NCBI GenBank assembly: GCA_033855775.1
Contig: JAWVFT010000023.1
Coordinates: forward strand, 1-64,000
Reading direction: 5' to 3'
Length of the DNA stretch: 64,000 nt
Origin: DASVTR01 sp033855775
GTDB lineage: Bacteria > Acidobacteriota > Blastocatellia > Pyrinomonadales > Pyrinomonadaceae
The notes under the pieces are model-generated. The model was not told the DNA's origin. It did no database searches and saw only the letters and a program-made list of their open reading frames with translations. Shown here in pieces: positions 7,576-15,945 of this stretch. Both the position numbers and the translations under genes were made by a program. How positions within the stretch are numbered: position 1 is the stretch's first letter; each line of letters starts with the position of its first letter.

Positions 7576-8250
7576 TTACGCCTGCTCGTAGTTTGTGCCG
7601 TAGGCGTCGCGCACGATTTGCATGATGCGGCGTTCGTAGTGGCGCGAGCCGAAGTACCAGACGAGATAGATTAGATGCAGCAAGGCCCACGCGCCGAGCG
7701 CGATGAAGTAGTAGCAGACGGGCGGGAACTGCTGCATCAACTCTTCGTAGAGTTGCCACGCGCGATAGAGCGAGAGCGCGATGGCGGCTGAGCCGAGCAG
7801 CCAGAAGTGAATCGTGATAAAGCCGATGAAGGTCTGCCGCAAGCGCAATGTGACGCCCGCAAACTGCGGCCCGTCGAGCGGAAACAAGTAGGCCGCTTCC
7901 TGACGATGAGCAATCAAAGCTTCCGCTTCGAGCAGGCCGTTGAGTCGTTGCTCCAGGCCTGTCGCGTAGATGCGCGCCCAGACGACGTAAGTTAAAAAGT
8001 AGGCCGACTGCGCGCCGATGTAGATGATGAAGAACGGAATCAGCAGCACGACCGCGCGCAGGGTTTGCGTCATGCTCGCCGCCGCCATCAGGATGAGCAT
8101 GACGATGCCCAGAATGATGAGTTGATAAAAGAGGTCGGAGTATTTGTAGTGCATGGCGCGCATGCGTTCCAGTTGCGCGTGCAGCGTTTGGAACAGGAGC
8201 GCTTGCCTGGTGGAAGCCTGCGCTTCATTCGTCTGAGCGGGAGCGGGCAT
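7576..8250 (-). CDS. Four-helix integral membrane protein, unknown
   Basis: 224 residues. A short N-terminal cytoplasmic helix (RQALLFQTLHAQLERMRAMHYKYSD) is followed by two adjacent transmembrane segments (LIILGIVMLILMAAASM and AVVLLIPFFIIYIGAQSAYFLTYVVW), a soluble hairpin (LEQRLNGLLEAEALIAHRQEAAYLFP), and two more segments (FITIHFWLLGSAAIALSLYR and VCYYFIALGAWALLHLIYLVWYF). No catalytic motif was found. The family is not recognised. The gene is divergent from the dehydrogenase gene and shares a 119-bp promoter region with it. Confidence 0.7.
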   Translation of the reverse strand: MPAPAQTNEAQASTRQALLFQTLHAQLERMRAMHYKYSDLFYQLIILGIVMLILMAAASMTQTLRAVVLLIPFFIIYIGAQSAYFLTYVVWARIYATGLEQRLNGLLEAEALIAHRQEAAYLFPLDGPQFAGVTLRLRQTFIGFITIHFWLLGSAAIALSLYRAWQLYEELMQQFPPVCYYFIALGAWALLHLIYLVWYFGSRHYERRIMQIVRDAYGTNYEQA

Positions 8251-8369
8251 GAAAGTCTCCTTACTGATTCGCGCGTTAAGGCGCGCTGGCTCTCAATCGA
8301 GCGGCCTGCTAGAATCCGGGCCATCTTAACACGACACACGGTTTCAAATTTTCAACGGATAAAACTTTT

Positions 8370-9401
8370 ATGAAAGCAGTCGTCTTCAAACAACACGGCG
8401 GCCCCGAAGTCTTAGAATATACGGAGGCAGCGCCCGCGCCCTTGATTAAGGCTAACGAAGTTTTGGTTGAGGTGCGCGCCTGCGCGCTTAATCATCTTGA
8501 CGTGTGGGCGCGCAAGGGCTTGCCCGGCATAGAGATTAAGCTGCCGCACATTCTCGGCAACGACATCGCGGGCGTGGTGCGCGAGGCGGGCGAGTTGGTG
8601 ACGTGGGCGCGCGCCGGTGATGAAGTGATGTTGCAGCCCGGCGTGTCGTGCGGCCACTGCATCAACTGCCTGCGCGGGCAGGACAATCTCTGCCCGGAGT
8701 ATGACATGCTCGGTTACAGGCGCGACGGCGGTTACGCTGAACTCGTCGCCGCGCCGGGCGTCAACGTGATACCGAAGCCGCCGTCGTTAAGCTTTGAGGA
8801 AGCGGCTGCGCTGCCGCTGGTGACGGTGACGGCGTGGCACATGCTGGTGACGCGCGCCTCTGTGCAACCGGGCGAGGACGTGTTGATTCACGCGGCGGGC
8901 AGCGGCGTCGGCTCCATCGGCATACAGGTGGCGAAGCTGCGCGGGGCGCGCGTCATCGCCACCGCCGGTTCTGACGAGAAGCTACGGAAGGCTCTGGAAC
9001 TCGGCGCGGACGAGGCTGTCAATTACACGCGCGAAGATTGGCCGAAGCAAGTGCGACAGTTGACGAACAAGCGCGGCGTCAACGTGGTCTTCGAGCACAC
9101 GGGCGCGGAGACGTGGCCCGGCTCTATCTCTGCGCTGGCGAAGAACGGGCGGCTCGTCACTTGCGGCGCGACCAGCGGCTACGACGCGCGGACTGACCTC
9201 AGACAGGTTTTCTATCGCCACGTCTCGCTGCTCGGCTCCTTCATGGGGTCGAAGGCCGAACTGCTCGACGCGATGCAGTTTGTCGAAAGAGGAACGATTC
9301 GCGCAGTCGTTGACCGCGCGCTTCCGCTCTCCGAAGCGCGCCGCGCGCACGAGTTAATGGAAGACCGCGCGCAGTTCGGCAAGCTAGTGCTCGTGCCGTA
9401 A
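8370..9401 (+). CDS. Zinc-type medium-chain dehydrogenase/reductase
   Basis: 343 residues. It has a GroES-like N-terminal domain (MKAVVFKQHGGPEVLEYTE, ILGNDIAGVV) and a structural zinc lobe with four cysteines CGHCINCLRGQDNLC. The NAD(P)-binding Rossmann domain shows AAGSGVGSIGIQVAKLRGARVIATAGSDEK. The residue that is catalytic Cys in alcohol dehydrogenases is replaced (ALNHLDVWARKGLP), as in quinone oxidoreductase-like members. It probably reduces a quinone or enone, or oxidises an alcohol, with NADPH/NADP; the substrate is unknown. It is followed by a strong bidirectional terminator. Confidence 0.85.
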   Translation: MKAVVFKQHGGPEVLEYTEAAPAPLIKANEVLVEVRACALNHLDVWARKGLPGIEIKLPHILGNDIAGVVREAGELVTWARAGDEVMLQPGVSCGHCINCLRGQDNLCPEYDMLGYRRDGGYAELVAAPGVNVIPKPPSLSFEEAAALPLVTVTAWHMLVTRASVQPGEDVLIHAAGSGVGSIGIQVAKLRGARVIATAGSDEKLRKALELGADEAVNYTREDWPKQVRQLTNKRGVNVVFEHTGAETWPGSISALAKNGRLVTCGATSGYDARTDLRQVFYRHVSLLGSFMGSKAELLDAMQFVERGTIRAVVDRALPLSEARRAHELMEDRAQFGKLVLVP

Positions 9402-9446
9402 ATCATCCGCGCTGAGCCACGCCAGCGTCGCGCCTTCAAGACAAAG

Positions 9447-9485
9447 CAAAGGGCAGAGAGCAAATGCGCGGCTCTCTGCCCTTTG
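9447..9485. terminator. 15-bp bidirectional hairpin terminator
   Basis: Bases 9447-9461 (CAAAGGGCAGAGAGC) pair perfectly with 9471-9485 across a 9-base loop. T-rich sequence follows on the + strand. The hairpin lies between the convergent dehydrogenase (ends 9401) and GT-C-like gene (ends 9502). Confidence 0.75.
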
Positions 9486-9501
9486 GTCTTTCAAGATTGT
9501 C

Positions 9502-11457
9502 TTAGGGCTGCGGCTCTTCGTCCGTCTCTGCGGGCGGCGCGTTGGCTTCGTCTGTGTCGTTCGTGTCGTCTGTGTCGCTTGTTTCGTCAGTCTCCGCAGG
9601 CGGCTCGCCCTTTTCGTCACGAATGTGCAGGACTGTGCATTCGTCGTCTTCGTAAACCTTGTCGAACCAACCGCTGTCGAGCGCGGCGGCGTAGAAATTA
9701 TCGTGCACCTGTTCGTTGTCGGAGAAGACGTAGCGCGCCCCGAAGCGGTCGCGAATCAACGGGCCGGGGTCTTTCTCGTTGCCGAGCGTAATGTCAACGT
9801 AGAGCTTCGACAACGCCGGGTTCTGGTCGAGCAAGTAGGTCGGGTCGAGGCCGGAGGTGTAGGCATGGGCCGTGTCAAGATAGAAGAGCTTCGGGAAATC
9901 GTCCCAATCGGTGTTGAAGATGAGTTGTCCGGGCGGGACGTTTTCCTGCACCCATTGCATTCCGCCTTGATAGAATTTGGGGGCGTGGTCTTCGGAGATT
10001 GACTTGGCCGTCTCTGTCACGTTGAGAATCAGCACGAGGCAGAGCGCAGAGATGCCGAAGGCGGTGAAAGCTTTCAGCCATTGCCGCCGCCAGAAACCGT
10101 AAGCCACCAGCAGGACCGTGAAGAGAATCGCGGCGGCGACCGCTTCCCAGACGAGCGGGCTTGAAAAGCGCAACTGAGCGCGCTTTTCAACGAACCGCCG
10201 CGCGATGTAGATGACGGCATAGATGATTGGGCTGAGCAGAATGCCTGCGAGCACGACTTCGGATTCATGCCAGTGTCGCGCACGTTCTCGCTCTTCGACG
10301 GCGGGCGGCTCGTGGCGGTCGAAGAAGGGCGATAGCTCGTCCATCAGGTTCGAAGGCAAGCGCGCCGCCGTCTCCTTGAAGCCCGCGAAGAGCGGCTGCA
10401 AAGAGAAGGCCGCGAAGAGCACAGCGAACGGCGGCCAGTATTCGACAAAGCGGCGATAGCGAAAGCTCGCAATCATCAAGAGCGTCGAGAAGATTAACAG
10501 GAACAAAGGGCGCGCGGCGCGTCTTCTATCCTGACCGCTGTAGGCGATGTAGCCGATGAGCATCGCGGCGAACGCGACCAGACAACTGCCGAGCAGGTAC
10601 CAACTTTCGTACGGGTACCATTCCGTGCCGACCGAGATGGTGAAGTCGCCTGAGCGCGCTTTCATCACGACATGCTCGATGAGGAGCTTGATGTTTTTGG
10701 GAAAATACGGATTGACGACGAGGCCGAGCAGGCTGCCGCCCAAAGTATAAACGAAGGGCCGCCACTCGAAACGCCGCTCGCTCCACACAACCACGCACGT
10801 CCAGATGAAGGCCGCGCCGATGAGCGTCACAAAGAGGCTGTAAGTCCAGACGAAGAGGAAGGCGAGCGGAGCCAGCCAGACGTACTTCCGTTCAAACAGC
10901 AAGTAGATGCCGATGACCATGAAGATGATGGCCACGGGCGGAGCCTTCGCCATGTTGAGGCGATAGAGAAACGGAGCGGAGCAGGCCAGCAGCGCGACCA
11001 GCCAGCCGAGCGCGTACGGGATGCGATAGCGCACGACGAGCCAGTAGCAGGAGAAGACGGCGAGGCTCGCGTAGAAGATGGCGGCGACCTTCGCGCCCGT
11101 CGTCAAATCGCCGAACCATGTGAAGGGAATCTGTAGGATGTGAAAGAAGAGATGATGGTCAACGTAGTCGTTCGGGTTGAGCGTCGTCAGCGGCAGCCAT
11201 GTGAAGCGCGGCGGCCTGAGATGCCCGCCGGTGAAGTTCTGCCATAACAACTGGCTCCACTTGATGTGATAATAACCATCGAAGTCGCCGCAGCAGACGC
11301 CCTGCGTCGAGAGTTGCAGATGACGAAAGACCAACACAATCACCGTCAGCCCGAACAGCAAGTAGAGAGCGCGAATCAGAGCGCCGGAGGTCGCGCGCCG
11401 TTCAGCCTTCGCGCCGCTTTCGCTTTCCGCCACGACCGTTTCCCTCACATCCTCCAT
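9502..11457 (-). CDS. GT-C-like polytopic membrane protein (STT3/oligosaccharyltransferase type)
   Basis: 651 residues with about a dozen predicted membrane spans. Near residue 58 the first periplasmic loop carries DFDGYYHIKWSQLLW and then PNDYVDHHLFFHILQIPF, resembling the acidic metal or sugar-lipid binding loop of GT-C glycosyltransferases. The C-terminal soluble domain has FNTDWDDFPKLFYLDTAHAYTSGLDPTYLLD and FGARYVFSDNEQVHDNFYAAALDSGWFDKVYEDDECTVLHI, typical of STT3-like proteins. It may transfer a lipid-linked sugar, but donor and acceptor are unknown. The last 35 residues are an acidic low-complexity tail (ETSDTDDTNDTDEAN) encoded by a period-9 DNA repeat. Confidence 0.7.
   Translation of the reverse strand: MEDVRETVVAESESGAKAERRATSGALIRALYLLFGLTVIVLVFRHLQLSTQGVCCGDFDGYYHIKWSQLLWQNFTGGHLRPPRFTWLPLTTLNPNDYVDHHLFFHILQIPFTWFGDLTTGAKVAAIFYASLAVFSCYWLVVRYRIPYALGWLVALLACSAPFLYRLNMAKAPPVAIIFMVIGIYLLFERKYVWLAPLAFLFVWTYSLFVTLIGAAFIWTCVVVWSERRFEWRPFVYTLGGSLLGLVVNPYFPKNIKLLIEHVVMKARSGDFTISVGTEWYPYESWYLLGSCLVAFAAMLIGYIAYSGQDRRRAARPLFLLIFSTLLMIASFRYRRFVEYWPPFAVLFAAFSLQPLFAGFKETAARLPSNLMDELSPFFDRHEPPAVEERERARHWHESEVVLAGILLSPIIYAVIYIARRFVEKRAQLRFSSPLVWEAVAAAILFTVLLVAYGFWRRQWLKAFTAFGISALCLVLILNVTETAKSISEDHAPKFYQGGMQWVQENVPPGQLIFNTDWDDFPKLFYLDTAHAYTSGLDPTYLLDQNPALSKLYVDITLGNEKDPGPLIRDRFGARYVFSDNEQVHDNFYAAALDSGWFDKVYEDDECTVLHIRDEKGEPPAETDETSDTDDTNDTDEANAPPAETDEEPQP
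9505..9612. repeat. Period-9 repeat encoding the acidic tail of the GT-C-like protein
   Basis: On the + strand TCGTCTGTG/TCGTTCGTG/TCGCTTGTT units repeat every nine bases (about 9548-9592). Being a multiple of three, the array is read in frame on the minus strand as Thr-Asp/Glu repeats. Confidence 0.65.
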
Positions 11458-11551
11458 GCAATACTTTTCCTCCCTGCGAACTCAAGCGGCATTCGACAAA
11501 ACTGCGCCCGGCTTTAGCCTCAGCCGCCGGAAGCGACAAACATAACACAGC

Positions 11552-11640
11552 GAAGGATGAACGATGAACGCGGGCTGGCGATAAAGCAAAAGCGATTGCC
11601 TTTCATTCATCGCCGACAGCGTTCATCGAAGGCGGAGCCG
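11552..11640. repeat. GATGAACG/TTCATC-type repeat in the intergenic gap
   Basis: GGATGAACGATGAACGC at the left and CTTTCATTCATCG...GTTCATCG at the right are inverted, imperfect copies of the element family also seen at 7499-7566 and 24348-24450. The array ends at the stop of the receiver-domain gene. Confidence 0.5.
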
Positions 11641-11642
11641 GT

Positions 11643-12146
11643 TCAGTCTCTCAGTCGTTTGATTAAGTCGAGCAAGATGGCCGGATTGATGGGCTTGGTC
11701 AAGTGCGCGTTGAAGCCGCTTTGCAGGGCGCGGCCACGGTCGTCGTACATCGAGAAGCCTGTGACGGCAATCATCGGGACGGTGCGATAGCTCGGCAATG
11801 CGCGCAGGGCGACGGCCAACTCGTAGCCGTTCATGCCCGGCATCCCGATGTCCGAGACGACGACATCAAACTGTCCCGTGCGCGCGGCGTCGAGAGCTTC
11901 CGTAGCGTTGAAGGCCATCACGGGGTCGTAGCCCGCGTGCTGCAAAAAGAGCGCAATCATCTCGGTCACGTCATGCGCGTCGTCAACGACGAGGGCGCGC
12001 GGCTTGGGCGGCTCCGGCGACTTGCTCTGCCCGCGCTTGCTCTCCGCCGTTGTGCTCGTTCGTCTGGAAGACGACTTGCTCCTCAACGGCACATTGTAAA
12101 CGGCTGACAAAGGATGAAAAGAACCCGACGATAGGGACACGCGCAT
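11643..12146 (-). CDS. Single-domain response regulator
   Basis: 167 residues. A Ser/Arg-rich N-terminal extension of about 45 residues leads into a CheY-like receiver domain: RALVVDDAHDVTEM with the acidic pair, the phospho-acceptor Asp in FDVVVSDIGMPGMNGYELA, the conserved Thr in MIAVTGF, and Lys in LTKPINPAILLDLI. It has no output domain. The ATG at 12146 has AAGGA six bases upstream and is preferred to the TTG at 12152. It lies 249 bp downstream of the hybrid kinase on the same strand, and its receiver closely resembles the kinase's own C-terminal receiver, so it may belong to the same phosphorelay. Confidence 0.85.
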   Translation of the reverse strand: MRVSLSSGSFHPLSAVYNVPLRSKSSSRRTSTTAESKRGQSKSPEPPKPRALVVDDAHDVTEMIALFLQHAGYDPVMAFNATEALDAARTGQFDVVVSDIGMPGMNGYELAVALRALPSYRTVPMIAVTGFSMYDDRGRALQSGFNAHLTKPINPAILLDLIKRLRD

Positions 12147-12395
12147 CACCAATCCTTTCTACTTCACGGACTGATAGTTTCGACTGTCATCAAGTGTGCT
12201 TAGTGGTGCATTTAATTTAACAGAATAATCCGACGCTGAAAAGCAGGAATGAGAAATGAAGCCGAAGGCCGAAGCATGAAGGACGAAGGGGCGCAGCAAT
12301 GAACAGGAAACGACGCGAGCCACAGAGCAAGGCTTTCATCTCTGCGCGTAATCGTCTTCCGCATAATCGTCTTCCGCCCAACGCTTCCTTCGCCC

Positions 12396-14840
12396 TCAAC
12401 TCTTGCTTAAGAGTTGCTCGATGGCGGCGATGAGTTCCGACGGTTCAATCGGCTTGGCGAGGTGCAGGTTAAAGCCTGCGTCGAGCGCGGCGGTCGCATC
12501 CTTGGCGGCGGCGTAGCCGGTCAAGGCGATGGCCGGAACGTCGCGCAGGTGCGGCAACTCGCGCAGGCGTTTGAGCAGTTCATGGCCGTCCATCTGCGGC
12601 AGTCCGATGTCGGACACAATCAAATCGAAGCTCTCAGCGGCGGCGGCGCGCAGGGCTTCCGAGGCTGAGTCACACGGCGTCGTGCGATAGCCGCGCACGC
12701 CGAGCGCGGTCTGAAGCAGCGTTAGCGTGTCCTCCGCGTCTTCGACAAGAAGCAAGTGCGCGGGCGTTGTCGCGGCGTCTTCCCCGCCCGCCTGCGTCGT
12801 GTGGGCCGGAGCCGACCGCGCCGGCGATTCGTAGCGCGGCAGGTAGACTGTGAAACTGCTGCCCTGACCGACGCCCGCGCTTTCGACCACGACGCGCCCG
12901 CCGTGCGTCTCGACGAAACTCTTGACCAACGCCAGCCCGATGCCGAGTCCGCCGTGGTCTCTGGTCTTCGATTCGTCGGCCTGCCGGAAACGCTCGAAGA
13001 CATGCGGCATAAAATCGGCGCGAATGCCTTGCCCGTCATCCTCAACCGTGATGCGCTGCTCGACGCCGTTCGCCTCGCACTTCACGCGCACGACAGTCGC
13101 GGCGGGCGAAAACTTGATGGCGTTGTTCAGCAAGTTCCAGAAGATTTGCGTCAGCCGCACGCGGTCGCCGATGACCGTCACGTCGTCTTCATCACAGTCC
13201 GTCATCTCGATAACGATGCCGCGCCTTGCGGCTTCGTCGCTGACGACTTCGACCGCTTCCCTCAGAGCCGAATGCAGCGAGACGGGCAAACTCTCAATCC
13301 GCATCTTGCCGCTCATGATGGCCGACATGTCGAGCAAGTCGTTGATGATTCGCATCAAGGTGTGCGCGTTGTTGTCGATAATCTCAAGGCTGCGGTCGAA
13401 ACTGCTGACGGGAATCATGCCGTTGCGCATCATGTGCAGCCAGCCGATGACGGGCGTCAAGGGCGTGCGCAGTTCGTGCGAGAGCGTGGCCAGAAAATTA
13501 TCGCGCGCGCGATTCGATTGGCGGGCCGTCTCTTCGGCGCGCTTCTGGTCGTGTATGTCGGTGCATGTCCCGAGCCATTTGAGAATCTCTCCGTCGCCGT
13601 TGCGCATCGGAACGGCGCGGCCCAAGTGCCAGCGATACTGCCCGTCAGAGGCGCGCTTGAAGCGATACTCGATCTGATAATCTTCGCCGGTCAAGACCGA
13701 GCGCGCCCAACGTCGCAGGCACATCTCCGCATCGTCCGGGTGCAAGACCGGCTGCCAGCCCCAACCTTCGGTCTGCTCCATCGTCAGTCCCGTATACTCG
13801 AACCAGCGGCGATTGTAGTAATCGAGATAACCGTCAGGCCGCGCCGTCCAGACAATCTGCGGCATCGCGTCGGCCAGATAACGATACCGCTCTTCGCTCG
13901 CCTGCAACTCGGCTTCGGCCCGCTTGCGCTCGATGAACTGCCCGATTTGATTGCCCGTCGCGCTCATCATTTCCAGCAGGGCTTCGTCCGGCGATTGCGC
14001 TTGACGACTGAAGAACTCCATCACGCCGAGGGCTTCGCCGCCGATGAGCAGTGGAAAGCCGAAGGCGCTTTGTAGCTTATCTTTCAAGGCAGGGGCGCGG
14101 CGTTGGAACAGTTCGTCCTGTGTGATATTCGCAATCCAGAGGGGCGCGGCTTCGGCCCAGACGCGACCCGGCAATCCTTCAGCGCGCGAAAATTCGCTGT
14201 CACGACTGTGCGAGGCAAACTCCGACACGTCCGTCTCCGGCCTGTGCCAGATTTCAACACAACGCAATCTCGCGCGATGGCGGTCAACCTGCCAGAGGAT
14301 GCCCATCTCCCAATCGAGTTGTTCGCAGACGGCTTGCAGGACACGGCGGGCCGCGTCTGCGACGCTCAAGGCTTCCGCCAACACGCGCGTGACGGCGTAT
14401 TGCGCGGCCTGCCTTTGCTCGGCCCGCTTGCGCTCTGTGACATCGCGCGCGACGCCCGTGAAGAAGCGTTGCCCGTCTCTTGTGAACTCTCCGAAAGAGA
14501 GTTCGAGCGGAATCTCCCGGCCGCTCTTGTGCAGTCCGGGCAGTTCGACCGCCTGCCATGAGATATGCTTCTGCCCGGTTTCGACGTAACGCTTCAGACC
14601 TGCGCGATGCAGATGCCGCAGGTATTCCGGCATCAACATAGTCAAGGGCTGGCCCGTCATCTCTTTGACGCTGTGGCCGAAGATTTTCTCAGCCGCTTGA
14701 TTGGCGTATAGAATCCGGCTCTCTTCGTCAATCGTGATGATGGCGTCCGAGGCCGTCTCTGCGACGATGCGATAGCGCTCTTCGTTCTCGCGAGAGGCGG
14801 AGCGCTTCTTCGGCAACAGTCGTCGCATGATTCTACTCAT
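12396..14840 (-). CDS. Hybrid sensor histidine kinase (PAS-GAF-PAS-HisKA-HATPase-REC)
   Basis: 814 residues with no membrane span, so probably cytoplasmic. In order: PAS (NEERYRIVAETASDAIITIDEE to VARDVTERKRAEQ, about 20-145), GAF (about 150-310), PAS/PAC (EERYRYLADAMPQIVWTARPDGYLDYYNRRW to GTCTDIHDQKRAEE), HisKA with phospho-His in LSHELRTPLTPVIGW, HATPase_c (FWNLLNNAIKF, VEDDGQGI, DHGGLGIGLALVKSF), and a C-terminal receiver (LLVEDAEDTLTLLQ, DLIVSDIGLPQMDGHELL, LAKPIEPSELI). The ATG at 14840 is chosen because GGGAGG (14850-14855) lies ten bases upstream. The signal is unknown. The separate receiver gene downstream is a likely partner. Confidence 0.92.
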   Translation of the reverse strand: MSRIMRRLLPKKRSASRENEERYRIVAETASDAIITIDEESRILYANQAAEKIFGHSVKEMTGQPLTMLMPEYLRHLHRAGLKRYVETGQKHISWQAVELPGLHKSGREIPLELSFGEFTRDGQRFFTGVARDVTERKRAEQRQAAQYAVTRVLAEALSVADAARRVLQAVCEQLDWEMGILWQVDRHRARLRCVEIWHRPETDVSEFASHSRDSEFSRAEGLPGRVWAEAAPLWIANITQDELFQRRAPALKDKLQSAFGFPLLIGGEALGVMEFFSRQAQSPDEALLEMMSATGNQIGQFIERKRAEAELQASEERYRYLADAMPQIVWTARPDGYLDYYNRRWFEYTGLTMEQTEGWGWQPVLHPDDAEMCLRRWARSVLTGEDYQIEYRFKRASDGQYRWHLGRAVPMRNGDGEILKWLGTCTDIHDQKRAEETARQSNRARDNFLATLSHELRTPLTPVIGWLHMMRNGMIPVSSFDRSLEIIDNNAHTLMRIINDLLDMSAIMSGKMRIESLPVSLHSALREAVEVVSDEAARRGIVIEMTDCDEDDVTVIGDRVRLTQIFWNLLNNAIKFSPAATVVRVKCEANGVEQRITVEDDGQGIRADFMPHVFERFRQADESKTRDHGGLGIGLALVKSFVETHGGRVVVESAGVGQGSSFTVYLPRYESPARSAPAHTTQAGGEDAATTPAHLLLVEDAEDTLTLLQTALGVRGYRTTPCDSASEALRAAAAESFDLIVSDIGLPQMDGHELLKRLRELPHLRDVPAIALTGYAAAKDATAALDAGFNLHLAKPIEPSELIAAIEQLLSKS

Positions 14841-15079
14841 CTTTGAAAACCTCCCGAACGAAGTCGGGCCAGCATGGTTCGGCCAATCATTGTCGCGCCG
14901 ATTATCCTTCAATGGTCGCAGGGAAAGCTATCCCGTTCAGTAGCCGCGCGTCAACGCCGCCGCCTCGCGCGCGCGCGAAGTCTGCAAAGCCATCGGCGGC
15001 TGATGAATTTTCGTGACATCAGTGAGAGAGTCTGCTAGGGTGCGTTTGATCGGCCTATCAAGGAAAGGAAAGGGAATCT

Positions 15080-15421
15080 ATGGCAACCAAAAAGGGGAAC
15101 ACAAAATCAAGCGGCTCAAAGGGAAGCAAAGCAACGAAATCATCCGGCGGCGGCGGCAAGAAATCGTCCGGCGGCGCGAAGGGCGGCGCGAAGAAATCCG
15201 GCTCTGCGGGCGGCTCTAAAAAGAGCGGCGGCAAGAAGAGCGCAACCAAGCGGGGCGGCGGCAAGGGCAAGTCTCTGATACCGGAAGGCGCCAAGAAAGC
15301 GGTCGGCAGCATCCTGAGCGCCGCTGCTTCGGGCGCGCTCAAGGGCGCGGTTGAAGAGTTGGTTCCGCAGGTAGAGAAGGCAGCGGGCGTCAAGGCAAGC
15401 AAGAAGAGCAAAAAGAGATAG
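15080..15421 (+). CDS. Histone H1-like lysine/glycine/serine-rich small protein
   Basis: 113 residues, very basic. Residues 1-70 are low complexity, built from Lys, Ser, Gly and Ala (runs such as SSGGGGKKSSGGAKGGAKKSG). A short apolar region follows (SLIPEGAKKAVGSILSAAASGALKGAVEELVPQVEKAAGV), and the end is KASKKSKKR. The composition resembles bacterial histone H1-like or AlgP-type tails that bind DNA or polyanions, but no defined domain is recognised. GGGAA precedes the ATG. The first five residues (MATKK) match those of the convergent gene at 15596-15916, and both share a terminator. Confidence 0.75.
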   Translation: MATKKGNTKSSGSKGSKATKSSGGGGKKSSGGAKGGAKKSGSAGGSKKSGGKKSATKRGGGKGKSLIPEGAKKAVGSILSAAASGALKGAVEELVPQVEKAAGVKASKKSKKR

Positions 15422-15462
15422 ACGACTCGCAGCCTGTTTCCCTGCCGGGGAATTTAAGCAGG

Positions 15463-15507
15463 ACAAAGAGGGCCGCGTCCCCGTTCACGGGACGCGGCCC
15501 TCTTTGT
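15463..15507. terminator. 19-bp perfect bidirectional terminator
   Basis: Bases 15463-15481 pair perfectly with 15489-15507 around a 7-base loop. The stem is GC-rich with an ACAAAGAG/CTCTTTGT foot, so T's follow the stem in both directions. It separates the two convergent lysine-tail genes. Confidence 0.85.
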
Positions 15508-15595
15508 CATCAGCGCGCCATGAAACGCGCGCGTCTGCGCTCGATGCGTCATGAAGCGACGACGCAGGCTTGAAGCCTTAAGAGCGAAGGGTTTG

Positions 15596-15916
15596 CTACT
15601 CTCCCATGATGATGATGTAGCACTCGCCCTGCAAATCTTCCGGCAGCTTATAACACATTAGTAAATTGCCCTTGATGTCCTGAACTTCCAAGCCTGTAAT
15701 CTTCATCGTCGAAATCGGATTCGTAGCTTCACTGACTCTGCTGTAGCCTTCGCCGCCCGACGCGTCGTCGGTAAAGGGCGGGTCGAACGTGACGTTCATC
15801 GACCCGCCGGTGATGATGATTGGCTCTTGTCCAACCATCGCTTTGGCTTTATATTTTTTCATCGGCCTCTTTTTTCTGGTTGCCGTTTTTTTGGCTGCTG
15901 TTTTTTTGGTTGCCAT
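15596..15916 (-). CDS. Small protein with lysine-rich N-tail and compact beta-rich domain
   Basis: 106 residues. Residues 1-25 form a basic tail (MATKKTAAKKTATRKKRPMKKYK) like that of H1-like proteins. The rest is acidic to neutral and looks folded: MVGQEPIIITGGSMNVTFDPPF, SRVSEATNPISTMKITGLEVQDIKGNLLMCYKLPEDLQGECYIIIM. The family is not recognised. AAAGGAG lies seven bases before the ATG. It is 29 bp downstream of the Ser/Thr kinase-TPR gene stop region's opposite end, meaning it is the next upstream gene on the same strand as that kinase is not; the kinase reads toward 15946, so this gene follows the kinase by 29 bp and may be co-transcribed with it. Confidence 0.7.
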   Translation of the reverse strand: MATKKTAAKKTATRKKRPMKKYKAKAMVGQEPIIITGGSMNVTFDPPFTDDASGGEGYSRVSEATNPISTMKITGLEVQDIKGNLLMCYKLPEDLQGECYIIIMGE

Positions 15917-15945
15917 GTGGTGGCTCCTTTGGGGCTAGAGTGGAA

